From Amphiura filiformis (Eukaryota > Echinodermata > Ophiuroidea > Amphilepidida > Amphiuridae), in assembly GCF_039555335.1 (NCBI RefSeq), contig NC_092628.1:77130713-77194712 (forward strand): DNA of 64,000 nucleotides, in the 5' to 3' direction. Positions 13,101 to 21,516 of the stretch are shown here, in pieces (the stretch's first letter is position 1; the number at the start of each line of letters is the position of its first letter). The notes under the pieces were generated by a model that did no database searches, was not told the origin of the DNA, and saw only the letters and a list, made by a program, of their open reading frames with translations. The position numbers and the translations under genes were made by a program.

Positions 13101-13564
13101 GGCTGCTAAGGCGATATATTGTTGCTGAGTGGAAATTTATGAATGAACTGTGCGCCGTACGCGTTGTTAGCGCCGAATTTGCAACATCACGGTAGTCGCG
13201 CTCGTAAAAGGTTTGCTGCATTTTAGTATAGTACTAGAAATTAAGGCTTTAAGCTTCACACAGTCATGCACAGACATTCATGACAGAGTTGCAGAATTCT
13301 GCACCCATTTTTATACACTGTAATTAACACTTTCCACTGTAAACAATTAATTGTTCTAAAGATATTTATACTTTTGACAATCTTCTGTACTGCCTTGTAA
13401 AGATTTCTTTTGTGTATGAACCAAGCATCAGCATGTAAATGACCATAAAACTTACAAAGTCCCGGGATATCCACCAATTTGGCGATGCCTTTGTCGCTCA
13501 AATCGAGATCGGGAAGATTCTGCTCTCTTGCCTCGTCAACTTGCTTCTTTACCGATTTAGACAT
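1005..13564 (-). CDS. RSU1: RSU1, Ras suppressor protein 1 (eight coding exons)
   Basis: Leucine-rich-repeat protein that in animals binds PINCH/LIMS1 in the ILK-PINCH-parvin complex at integrin adhesions and restrains Ras signalling; cytoplasmic. Coding exons: 13456-13564, 11296-11346, 7070-7189, 6345-6463, 5372-5454, 4566-4680, 3697-3829, 1005-1104. Every junction is GT..AG and the phases fit, giving about 276 residues; the human protein has 277. The start MSKSVKKQVDEARE matches the family N-terminus (human MSKSLKKLVEESRE). Seven or so LRRs follow (residues about 38-200), including the very conserved LHIQGNRLTVLPPE, then ENNPWV and YIRSETYKYLYGRH, and a basic tail ending KKISRREVWGKK. Odd point: exon 3 is 120 bp where 121 are needed, so the sequence as given shifts frame at about codon 68 and meets a stop at the start of exon 4. 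Family identity is certain; whether this allele is functional is open. Confidence 0.95.
1105..3020 (-). other. RSU1 intron 7, distal part
   Basis: AT-rich intron sequence with no gene or element recognised. Near 2690-2760 are phrases like TCTAATAAACACTCCC that resemble the AATAAACACCCC pieces at 3100-3200 and may be old repeat fragments. Confidence 0.6.
3032..3200. repeat. 82-bp tandem duplication in RSU1 intron 7
   Basis: Two adjacent copies beginning AACCCGGAAGTAGGTGATTC (3032 and 3114) and ending in TTTTAATAAACACCCC. Differences are scattered single bases and a longer T run in the second copy. Confidence 0.8.
3236..3625 (+). mobile_element. tRNA-derived SINE
   Basis: Head with A box TTAGCTCAATCGATAAGG (3242-3259) and B box GAGTTCGACCC (3286-3296), followed by a roughly 300-bp unrelated body and the 3' end GCGCACTATAAATCACTGCG plus a T/A-rich tail. 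The same 3' end recurs in inverted orientation at 21441-21516. Pol III promoter plus repeated tail is the structure of a tRNA-SINE. Confidence 0.8.
3697..3829 (-). CDS. RSU1: RSU1 coding exon 7
   Basis: Encodes KLDLYSGSNVLRAENNPWV, then PPIADQFQVGVSHVFDYIRS and ETYK (residues 201-243), the C-terminal cap after the LRRs. Acceptor TTTCAG, donor GTAAGT; the split Tyr codon is completed by exon 8. Confidence 0.94.
3830..5371 (-). other. RSU1 introns 6 and 5
   Basis: Introns on either side of exon 6 (4566-4680). AT-rich; nothing beyond a short palindrome AAGTGGTTTTAACCACTT at about 4979-4996. Confidence 0.6.
4566..4680 (-). CDS. RSU1: RSU1 coding exon 6
   Basis: Encodes LAVRDNELIALPKSLGELQK and then LRELHIQGNRLTVLPPEF (residues 162-199). 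The last 18 residues differ from human RSU1 at very few positions. Acceptor GAACAG, donor GTAAGT. Confidence 0.95.
5372..5454 (-). CDS. RSU1: RSU1 coding exon 5
   Basis: Encodes TLRALYVSDNDFETVPEDIG and then QLAKLEV (residues about 135-161). 83 bp; acceptor ATTCAG, donor GTAAGT; ends on a whole codon. Confidence 0.93.
5541..6175. mobile_element. Foldback/MITE-like element in RSU1 intron 4
   Basis: Imperfect terminal inverted repeats of about 38 bp, AATTGAATATATGAATACAA then AACCCACC, matched in reverse at 6133-6175. A third relative of the CCACCCAAGTCCA part lies at about 5955, and GTATGAAAGAAC is repeated at 5636 and 5696. No ORF. Confidence 0.6.
6345..6463 (-). CDS. RSU1: RSU1 coding exon 4
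   Basis: Encodes MNRLYSLPRGFGAFPKLEI through NENSLPGNFFLL (about residues 95-133), two LRRs nearly identical in layout to human RSU1. Acceptor TAACAG, donor GTAAGT; phase 2 in, phase 1 out. Confidence 0.93.
6464..7069 (-). other. RSU1 intron 3
   Basis: About 600 bp, no recognised element. Confidence 0.6.
7070..7189 (-). CDS. RSU1: RSU1 coding exon 3, one base short (frameshift)
   Basis: The first part reads LPPNIVELSSLES in the frame set by exon 2. The second part reads NLFNNQLEELPTIISSMQ in the next frame, which is the frame needed by exon 4. Both halves match RSU1 LRRs, so one base is missing between them, near 7144-7148, where the coding strand has TTAATC and TTAAATC would restore the reading. 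Uncorrected, translation ends at a TGA just inside exon 4. Confidence 0.88.
7614..10393. mobile_element. Nested long-inverted-repeat element, TSD TAT
   Basis: Starts GGGTCATTCCATATGAAATC and ends with its complement; flanked by TAT (7611-7613, 10394-10396). Arms 7614-8385 and 9621-10393 are about 772 bp each and highly similar. Between them lies a second, direct copy of most of the arm (8455-9620). The pre-insertion join GACCTAT-CGAATTGC is continuous with the outer element. No coding capacity. Confidence 0.85.
8490..8956. mobile_element. Innermost MITE, TSD TAGG
   Basis: 467 bp with ends CACGGCTGTTTGATG / CATCAAACAACCGTG (one mismatch), flanked by TAGG (8486-8489, 8957-8960). It interrupts GGAGTAGGGGG, which is intact in the arm copy at about 7768. 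No ORF. Confidence 0.85.
11296..11346 (-). CDS. RSU1: RSU1 coding exon 2
   Basis: A 51-bp exon too short to stand out as an ORF. Acceptor CCCACAG, donor GTAAGC. It encodes SLRNLVRLTLSNNKIA, the first LRR, with two leading bases completing Phe37 and one trailing base starting Ala54. Confidence 0.9.
11347..12345 (-). other. RSU1 intron 1, exon-2-proximal part
   Basis: No element recognised. The stretch 11930-12150 is unusually G/C-run rich (GGGGTGGG, GGGGGTCGGGGG). Confidence 0.5.
12346..12638. mobile_element. hAT-type MITE with 8-bp TSD CTGTGCGT
   Basis: Ends CAGGGCTGTCA / TGACAGCCCTG, perfect duplication CTGTGCGT at 12338-12345 and 12639-12646. Inside, the phrase GCGTGAGA recurs about five times. 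Lies in RSU1 intron 1. Confidence 0.9.
12684..12830. repeat. Foldback element in RSU1 intron 1
   Basis: AAGGCTAATGAAAGTC...CCCAGTTTCCCGTTAC is matched in reverse by GTAACAGGAAAGTGGG...GACTTTCATTAGCCT. Short AT-rich loop with a TAA run. Confidence 0.65.
13016..13226. repeat. Foldback element in RSU1 intron 1
   Basis: CTAAAATGCAGAAAACCTT...CGAGCGCG pairs with CGCGCTCGTAAAAGGTTTGC then TGCATTTTAG. GC content and CpG are higher than around it. Confidence 0.65.
13456..13564 (-). CDS. RSU1: RSU1 coding exon 1
   Basis: Residues 1-36 plus the first base of codon 37. The ATG at 13564 is chosen because MSKS is the family start. The frame stays open upstream (PISNPSTT before the Met) but has no upstream ATG there, so that part is taken as 5' UTR. 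Donor GTAAGT follows the exon. Confidence 0.93.
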
Positions 13565-13707
13565 CGTAGTGGAAGGATTAGATATTGGGGAACAGGAAAG
13601 AATAGAAAAAATAAACAATCACGTTATTATTAGGGTAGAAAACAAACAAATTCCTTTGCTTATTTTGCACTATGCGTTTAACGCTATCGGCAGTGTTTTG
13701 GGTGTAA

Positions 13708-13717
13708 ACCGGAAGTG
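13708..13717. promoter_or_regulatory. ETS-family site in RSU1 promoter region
   Basis: ACCGGAAGTG, a full match to the ETS/GABP consensus, lies 144 bp upstream of the RSU1 ATG. Such sites near the start are common in TATA-less housekeeping promoters. The functional role is inferred. Confidence 0.45.
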
Positions 13718-13872
13718 CCGTGCAACAGACCAATAATTTATTTCGCTCTTCGCACAACAAGAAATAGTACCAAGTTGAGTTTAATTTTTTAGCTTTCAAA
13801 GTACACCTTATGTAGTTCAGTTTGTTAACAATAAGCTAGCATACGTATAACGTCAATATTATTACATAAATT

Positions 13873-14335
13873 GTATATATAGGAGCGATTTGAAATAATT
13901 TTGTTAAACTCAGAATGAGTATTGATAAGAGACAATGTGATTTTCCAGAAATGGATTCTGACTGGCGTCTGCTATTTTCATGTGTTTGTACCGGGGTTGA
14001 CAGCTGCCGAATTCGATACCTCTCGTGCTGTAGAGATCGATTTCAACAGATCTGAGATGGTATTTGCAGATTTTCAAATTACGTTTCATTCTAGTGATTC
14101 TACTAGGTAATATACGATGCATGCTACAATACACATGGGTGTAGAGAGCTGTCGGCTATATCCACTTCTGGGGCTAAATTCATATCATTGCCTTTTTTGA
14201 AGATGAAAAATCATCTGATCAAAAGGAAGCTGAACGAAGCTCTGTCAAAAATCCCAGAGTACTACACGAGTTTGTATCCAGTGCAACAAAATATTCTGTC
14301 GAATGTCTAAATAAAATTACCATCTAAACCTCCAA
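13873..14335 (+). other. Candidate short plus-strand transcription unit or retro-pseudogene
   Basis: TATATATAG at 13873-13881 precedes an ATG at 13916 (MSIDKRQCDFPEMDSDWRLL, 46 codons). Overlapping open stretches in the other two frames look protein-like: GLTAAEFDTSRAVEIDFNRS to 14109, and SGAKFISLPFFEDEKSSDQK to a stop near 14325. An AATAAA lies at 14309. It faces away from RSU1, 350 bp from its ATG. I do not recognise the product. The frame changes suggest a decayed gene or chance. Confidence 0.25.
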
Positions 14336-14787
14336 GGTTAGGATTATGATGATGTTGCCTACAGATGTATTTTATTCCTGTGTCTGACATCCACAGTGTG
14401 CGTCAATGCGAATAAAACTGGGAGCCTGCTTTTATTATAAAAACTGTTAATTTTACTGTAATTAAAGCATTTTAGACTTGGTCATTCACAGGTATGTACA
14501 CCATAAGGTATTACAGTCATGCAAAAAGTAGAAATTCAAGAAAAAAGCTGAAAAAGTAGAGCCTCGCTGTGGGAGCAAATCACACATATCGTGATTATGG
14601 CATTAAAACAATGAAAGTCACAATTTTAAATTTACACACAACTATTAAAAATAGTGATTTTCTCTGTTTTGCCTCATTTGTATGGCCAAAAGTAAAAAAG
14701 AGTCTCATATATGATATTGAAAACCAGCACTATCTATTTTTAATGTAAATCGCACATGCTTCAATAAGAATCTCTGTAGTAACCGAC
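14336..14787. other. Intergenic, no feature seen
   Basis: AT-rich single-copy-looking sequence upstream of RSU1. Confidence 0.5.
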
Positions 14788-14791
14788 TTAA

Positions 14792-15399
14792 AGCCATATT
14801 ATAACGTTCCGGTAAAAATAGATAGCATTTATTTTCCATAAAATGTTAGCTTTTACTGTCAGATATGTCCCCTTCTAATTTTGAGCCGAACAAGTGAGGT
14901 AAAGTATAGAAAATTTAAATTTACTACTAGCGCCAATGCATGTATACTCTCGGGTTGTAATACGGCGTGTGTATGTGTATCCCGCATGCCGTGTGCAGGG
15001 CTCGAAAAAATGTTAATTTCCTGGGAAGCAAGCTAAATTTCCCACTATTTATAGCATGTTTTTATACACAAAAAAGACACAATTTCCCTCCAAATACCAG
15101 AATTTCCCTCCAAACACCAAGATTTCCTGGGAATGAGCTTCCCAAATTCCCCATGGCCGTGTGGTGTGCGTACTGTGCATACGTGTTCGACTAACTGATA
15201 TTTCCATTGTAATAATAAAACAACAGTTCCAGCGTTTTATTCAAAATCTCGGATTTTGACAAAACTACAGCACCTAAAGTCTTGATTTTTGCAGAATATC
15301 TTTATTGACTAAAGTACATTACAATCGTGTAAAAACCGGTAAAAATTTTTTAGGGCGTTCTCCTCGGCAAATGTTATAATCCGGGGTTATAATATGGCT
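14792..15399. mobile_element. TTAA-flanked MITE (piggyBac-type), host of a nested hAT MITE
   Basis: Ends AGCCATATTATAAC / GTTATAATATGGCT, flanked by TTAA at 14788-14791 and 15400-15403. A second element is inserted at 14996-15155, leaving about 440 bp of host element. No ORF. Confidence 0.85.
14996..15155. mobile_element. hAT-like MITE nested in the 14792-15399 element, TSD GCCGTGTG
   Basis: Begins CAGGGCTCGAAAAA; perfect 8-bp duplication GCCGTGTG at 14988-14995 and 15156-15163. The right terminal repeat is weak. TTTCCCTCCAAA-type phrases repeat inside. Confidence 0.75.
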
Positions 15400-15403
15400 T
15401 TAA

Positions 15404-16740
15404 GTACCTGGGGGCATTAATTAGGTAAAACATGTTGCATATAGCATCCTATACTAATTCATCCTACCTTCATGTGATATCATATTTTGTCTTTATTAGA
15501 ATGCCATTTATGCACAATTTATTCACAGATCCTACAAAGATCTGTGATTTATTAGCCTTTGTTAGTTAGCATATTGAACCCGTTCAGTTCTAAATTGTCA
15601 AAGTCTGAATTGTGATGAATCTTAGGGTATCTGATTGTTTCTTCAGATTTCAATGCACGAGTTTGAATCCCCCAAACACAATATCAGTCGGTGAATATAG
15701 ATGCACACATGTTGAGTGAATAGTGATCCCTGATATCCAATGAATTGTATGGCATCCCTATGCCTTTAAACCCAGGTCAACGCAGGTGAAAATAGGGGTT
15801 GTATAGATAACAAGTGAAATTGATAAAGACATCCTTTTTGTTTAGCTTTGTTTGTCTTCGCTTTCGGCTTTTAAGCAAGTCACTATCAATTTACTAGTAA
15901 AAATTGCTGTTGGAAATTGTAATTCCAAATGCAAGCTCTTTTCTATACCATGGTAAGTTCTGTGAACTTCAACTGAAATAATGAGTATACAGATGTGAGA
16001 CCAAAAAATTGTCATTATCATTCCTAAATTTAAAAAAATTAATGAATAAATTAAATCACAGATTTACTGAAAATCAGTTGCGGTACCTGACATATCTTTG
16101 TTTAATTACAAATAATTTCAAAACTGCTGCACATTTGATACTATTCTACAAGCTCTATGGTATAGATATTTGCAATAATGTGATTCAAAATTAAATTTGG
16201 AGCTTGCATGCAGGTTTTCTGGGACAGACAGTGTCTTAAATTTTAATTTTTCAACATTTTGTCAATAACTTAGTCCTTGGTATGGTATAGCTGCCTGCAT
16301 ATCTAATCTATACTAGGCAATGTTTTCTCATCTGATATTTTTGTGATATCAGACAAAGTTCCTTCAAAAATAATTAAATGAATTATTTAATTCAAATAAA
16401 TGGTAAATAAGAGTCATTAGGTGACTAATTCCTGAAAGTGGTCATTGGGATTTGCCCTGGAGATGCTCATCCTGTTTTCAGCAGATTTATTTGGTTTTCT
16501 TTTTTGCATCATATGATGAGCCGAAATTTGGCTACAATGCAATATATAATGACCAGAACATTATAATAACACAGGTATACTGGGTAACCAGGGTATTTTC
16601 ATCTGTGGAATACACATAATAGTTTTGTCTCATGTCCCATGGGAGTTTGAAATCAAATGCGGTATCCATATATATATTTTTTTTTAATAAATTGAACAAC
16701 TCCAATTTGGGGTCTTTTATAATTATAATTATATAATTAT
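15404..16740. other. Intergenic, no feature seen
   Basis: 1.3 kb of AT-rich sequence with no repeat structure or convincing ORF. Confidence 0.5.
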
Positions 16741-16975
16741 CAGGGGCGGATTTAGGGGCGCGCATGCGCTCCCTCTATTTTTTGCCTAGCAAAGGCGCCG
16801 CCCAACTTAAAATACAAAAAATGAAAGAAATTTAAAAAAATGAACAAATTCGGCCATGAGCAGGAAACAATGGGCCAAAACCGTTGAGTTTTCGAGGGGT
16901 AACCCCTTAACACCATTTTTTCGTGCGTTGACCAAAAGGCGCCCCTCTATCAAAAAATTCCTGGATCCGCCCCTG
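16741..16975. mobile_element. hAT-type MITE
   Basis: Terminal repeats CAGGGGCGGATTTAGG / CCTGGATCCGCCCCTG. The target is an ATTAT-rich microsatellite-like tract, and only ATTAT is clearly duplicated, so the 8-bp duplication is blurred. Confidence 0.75.
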
Positions 16976-17935
16976 ATTATGTAACAGTAAATACAATTCT
17001 ATATAATGGCCATATGTTTAGCTGGAATACAGGCTACATCTAGCATTACAACTTTGGAGTTGTGATCGATGCGAATAGAAACAAAATTGAAATTGAACAT
17101 TGATTTTACAGCTGATTTTCAGCCAAATTTTGTTAAAATGTAAAAAACAAAATAAAATCACTCAACTTCTGCCATTTTGCTCAAGCAAACGCGCAGCATA
17201 AATCAAATGCGCATGAGGAACATGAGAAAAAACGCTTAAAATCCTTTTTTTTTTTTTTTTTTTTGGTCAACCTTTTCAGGCTGTTGAGGAAAATTGAATT
17301 TTCTTCAGCCCCCGGGTAGGAGCGGCCACGGTACGCCACTGAAAGCAATATAGTAAAGTCAAAATAGGGTAGCTGCGTTGGGACCTTTTCTTTTAAACAT
17401 CATTTGCAAATAAGGAGTCACTTTACAGTTCACCTTGAATTATCACACATATTTTGTTAGTGCTCAGCATCGATCATGATGATGCATATATGAGAGGATT
17501 TAGTTGTGTCTGTGCTGCAATATGCTTTGGTTAAATTTCAGTTTCAAGATACACCATGACCGTGTCCCTTACTATCATATTATTGTATCAGTGTGGGCCT
17601 GAAGAATGCCCAATTTTTCAATTTTTCAATATTGTAGTCTAAAAATTATAGAGCTGAAATTTTGTGTTTACCATGCCAATTTTCAACTTTACACTATTTT
17701 GAACTATAATAAAGTTGACATTAATTTTGTATTTCAAATTTTCAATTTTCACTATTTTCTTTGAGGTTTGTTTGCTTTAGTTTGTTGAAGTTTTCTTTGG
17801 GGGTTGAGTTACCACCAAACCACCCCCCCACACACACAAATATCACCCTGTAAAAGTATATTAGCATCATCATTAATAAATTGGAAGTCTATTATTTTGA
17901 TTGCATATAAATGCTGTTATTTTAAACCCAATTCG

Positions 17936-18107
17936 CCAGCGAAGTGTTACGTGTAATCCGATTATCACCATGTCAACTGGATCACGCTTTTGAGTTCTGC
18001 ACCACGATCGAAACGATCGCAACACAAAGTCTATGGCATGTACTACCAAAGTCAAATGGTGTGTGATCCAGTTACCAGGGAGTTCCGTAACCACTTCGCT
18101 GGCGAAT
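17936..18107. repeat. Foldback element
   Basis: ATTCGCCAGCGAAGTG / CACTTCGCTGGCGAAT at the ends and ACTGGATCAC / GTGATCCAGT inside form a 170-bp hairpin. The region 16976-17935 before it holds only a T18 run near 17247 and no gene. Confidence 0.75.
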
Positions 18108-18208
18108 AGTCTCGAATGAATCTGATCAAAAGTCGTAACTCCAAACTCTTAATTTTAGGAGATAAAGATATACATTTGTAACAAGCATAATATAGGGTCT
18201 AATGTAGA

Positions 18209-18495
18209 GTCCGAAGTTTACCGTTTTCTAAAATCCATTTTCCAGATTTTTTTTCTTGGCCCTATTACGATGTTTGGAGGGATATAGGGGTTCATACCTT
18301 GGTAATATACCTTTATTTCGGTATTATTAAACAGTATTTTTATCATAGAAATTGACATACACAACTCATGCTTGTTTTTAACATTTATTTCTCTTATCTT
18401 TTAACAGTTTTTGTCACATCATACAAGAAAGTTATTTTCCGTGTTGTACCTCCGATTCCGTGATTTTTCCGTAAAATGGAAAACTTCGGACTGTA
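18209..18495. repeat. Imperfect foldback element
   Basis: GTCCGAAGTTTACCG...ATCCATTTTCC on the left is matched by GGAAAACTTCGGAC on the right. Confidence 0.5.
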
Positions 18496-18498
18496 GTA

Positions 18499-18824
18499 TA
18501 ATGTAGCAATCCAGAACTAGCGACAAATGATAATGATTTCCTCTTGAAATATTGCTTGCTATCATGCTTGTAACCTTTTTACCAAAATACATTCATATGC
18601 AACTATGCTATGTCAGGTTTTATTATTCAACATTGAGTATCTCTCAGTGTAAACTGTTTTCTAATGTAGCAATACAGAACTAGCGACAAATCATAATGAT
18701 TTCCTCTTGAAATATTGCATGCTATCATGCTTGTAACTTTTTTACCAAAATACATTTATATGCAACTATGCCTATGTCAGGTTTTATTATTCAACATTGC
18801 GTATCTCTCATTGTAAACTGTTTT
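18499..18824. repeat. 163-bp tandem duplication
   Basis: Two head-to-tail copies (18499-18661 and 18662-18824) beginning TAATGTAGCAAT and ending GTAAACTGTTTT, with only a handful of differences, so a recent event. Confidence 0.9.
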
Positions 18825-19056
18825 AGTTATTTCTGTCACTTTATTATCCAAACAATAGAAATGACGATACAAATATGACATTTTTCTTGGGTACGTCCCA
18901 GGTGTTATTTCCCACAGTAATGGAAATGACATTTAATTAGGAGATGGTGTATTTATTGTTCTGTACAAATTTACACAAAATGTGTTGCTTTGGTAACATT
19001 CTTGAGTACGCGATGCGATAGATGTGCGGTCTTTTGGTTTCTGGTATATGAATTAA

Positions 19057-19333
19057 GGGGGTACTACACCCATTTCATTTTGTGTGTGTTGTGTGTTTTT
19101 TTTTTGCATTTTGTGAAGAAAAAATTGGACAAAGTGGTATGCAAAATAAAGGGGCAAATCTTGTTCTATTAATTTTACCTTTAAAAGCATGTAAGCTACA
19201 TTGATACTAATGCCCCAATAGAACAAGAAGATTTGGCCCTTCATTTTGCATACCACTTTGTCCAATTTTTTCTCATTTCTTCACAAAATGCAAAAAAAAC
19301 CCACAAAAACATTGCAATGGGTGTAGTACCCCC
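19057..19333. mobile_element. TTAA-flanked palindromic MITE (GGGGGTACTACACCC family)
   Basis: Ends GGGGGTACTACACCCATT and its complement, TTAA at 19053-19056 and 19334-19337. The arms extend almost to the centre (AAATTGGACAAAGTGGTATG pairs at about 19122 and 19254), so it folds into one long hairpin. Confidence 0.9.
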
Positions 19334-19979
19334 TTAAGTGAGGGTTGATACAATTTTGATCTTTATTTAAAAGGGGAAATAATTATTATAACTATTTTTT
19401 AAATACTATGGCACATTTACGACAAGACATACTGTTTCCCTTTCCTTTATTCATTTTTCTAATGTCAACAGAATCTTCAAAATTAATTGCATAGAAAATT
19501 GCTAAAAGCTTGTAAGGAAAATCCACATAGACTGACAGTACCCTATATGATATTGGCTAAATTAGAAATGACTGTTTTACTAGCCAATAATTTTCTGACA
19601 TTTTGAGCAAGGGTGGTATGACTCAAAAGCTATACATGTCATAAAAATGATAATGCCCTAATATTTGTCTATCTGTCAGTCTTATTTCTAAAATCCATTT
19701 AAATGTAAAATACAAGATGCAGGATTATAATAAATTAGCCCCATGAGCACAGGTATAATAAAGATACTCTGATCTGAAAGTCTCAAGCAAATATCATTAC
19801 ATTCGTTTATTTTTTATTATTTGCAACTTTTGTGAATTCTGTTTTTGTTATGTACGTTTCTCTATTCTGCAACTTGGACTAGGATGCATATATAAAAGAT
19901 AGATAGAGCATTAATTTGTTTTAAAATACTGAATGTTAAGTCTGTTGAAAACTTAATATCAGTTTATCATTTGTTCCAG

Positions 19980-20405
19980 GAAAAAAAGTTTAGGGACATT
20001 GAAAACCAAGAAATAGAAGACTGACTCTAAGCAAGTGGTGTAGTGAGGTTACAAGTCAGAGCTGTCAAATTGGTTGGAAACACACAAAGCAGACGCACAT
20101 CAGTTTGTCTTACTTGAAGTTGAAGATGTAAAAGGTAAGTTTTGATACCAGGTTTTAGGGAAAATATTTGCAATTATCATGTCAGAAAACAAAACAATAT
20201 CAACAACATGCAATAATTTACTCCAGAGCATCTAGTTTCCCATAATCTCAGGTATATATTTTTTTATATAAGAAACAAAAGAAGGTCTTGAAAAGCGTGA
20301 AAGTGTAACTGTGGTCATAATCTTTTGTTCTTTCAGAAAAAGCAAACTGGGTCATTTTTCTGGTGCTTTGAACACAAAAAGATATGAAAACCAAAGTTCT
20401 GTCAG
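19980..20405 (+). ncRNA. Candidate spliced non-coding or UTR exons
   Basis: Two segments with good splice signals on both sides: 19980-20134 (after TTGTTCCAG, before GTAAGT) and 20337-20405 (after TTTTGTTCTTTCAG, before GTATAT). The first has stops in all frames; the second is open in one frame. Could be a lncRNA or 5' UTR, or chance. Confidence 0.2.
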
Positions 20406-20660
20406 GTATATGAATTCTGATTTCAAAGTGGTGTTAAATAACTGAAAAGTGAGAAAGAAAATTGACCCAGGTTGCTATGGATACATGACACTTTATTGAG
20501 CAATTCTTTAAACTGTGGGAAACTATTGCATGAATGAAGCTTGAAGTGCACATAATTGATTCAAAAAGGAGTATAATAATTGAAGGAATGAGCAAAATTA
20601 AACGTATTTGTAGTACCATTTCAGTTTGACGTCAGGTATTTTTGGGTTAAGTGGTGTAGG

Positions 20661-21045
20661 CAGGGCCGTCGCTAGAGGGGGGTATGGGGGGGGGGGTGAC
20701 ACCCCCAATACACAATTTTGTCGGCAAAACTTGACTGCTGTCGGCAAAACCATGTGACTGTCGGCAAATGTAGTCAAAGGTATGTGTGATTGTCGGCAAA
20801 TTGTGAGAGCTATATAACAGATTAATGTGTTACGAAATTGTGTTGTTGTAACGTAATATATACATACTGTGAATGGTATAGTAGTTACTAGTTAAAATTT
20901 TTTTGGCTCCTCCCCCCCCCCCCCCCCGCCCCACTTTTTAGATTTCTGAGCGCCGTCCTGGCAAAAAAAAAATTTGGGTCAACAAATTACAAAAAATTTC
21001 CATACTGTACACCCCCCAAATCATATTGGTCTAGCGACGCCCCTG
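20661..21045. mobile_element. hAT-type MITE with 8-bp TSD GGTGTAGG
   Basis: CAGGGCCGTCGCTAGA at the left end, TCTAGCGACGCCCCTG at the right. GGTGTAGG at 20653-20660 and 21046-21053. Inside, TGTCGGCAAA is repeated four times; G12 and C17 homopolymers are present. Confidence 0.9.
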
Positions 21046-21424
21046 GGTGTAGGTAGGGGAGCCAGGGGTAAAATTCCCCCACAGAAATGTTCAGGGATGA
21101 GAATGGGGAAGGCAAAGAGTAAAATGTCATTAAAATGACTAAAACTGATCAATTGGGCGGAAAATGTGTAAAAAGTGAAAGTCACAAGCTTTAATTTGAT
21201 GTAGGTTGCACTCTCTTATAACTTAATCATATTGTATAAATCCTAAGCCAGAATGTTTTTAACAAATTTACAGTACCACACACCGGTGCATTGAAAATGG
21301 GGCATTTAGATAGCTGTCACAAATTCTGTAGCATTGTAGGGGCGCTTATTAGGAGAGGAGGACTAATTAGGTCAAATGTGGTACACATCTTTCTTTAGTC
21401 ATCTTTTGCATTGTGAACGATAAA

Positions 21425-21516
21425 GAAGAAAAAAAGAAAAGCGCAGTGATTTATAGTGCGCTACGCACAGGCACAACACCTAGCCGTTGATCCACAAGCC
21501 TCAGGACACTTTACAG
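21425..21516 (-). mobile_element. 5'-truncated SINE copy
   Basis: Minus-strand copy of the last 75 bp of the SINE at 3236-3625, CTGTAAAGTGTCCTGAGGCT through AATCACTGCGC, followed by an A/T-rich tail. The tRNA head is absent, as expected of 5' truncation during retroposition. Confidence 0.8.
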
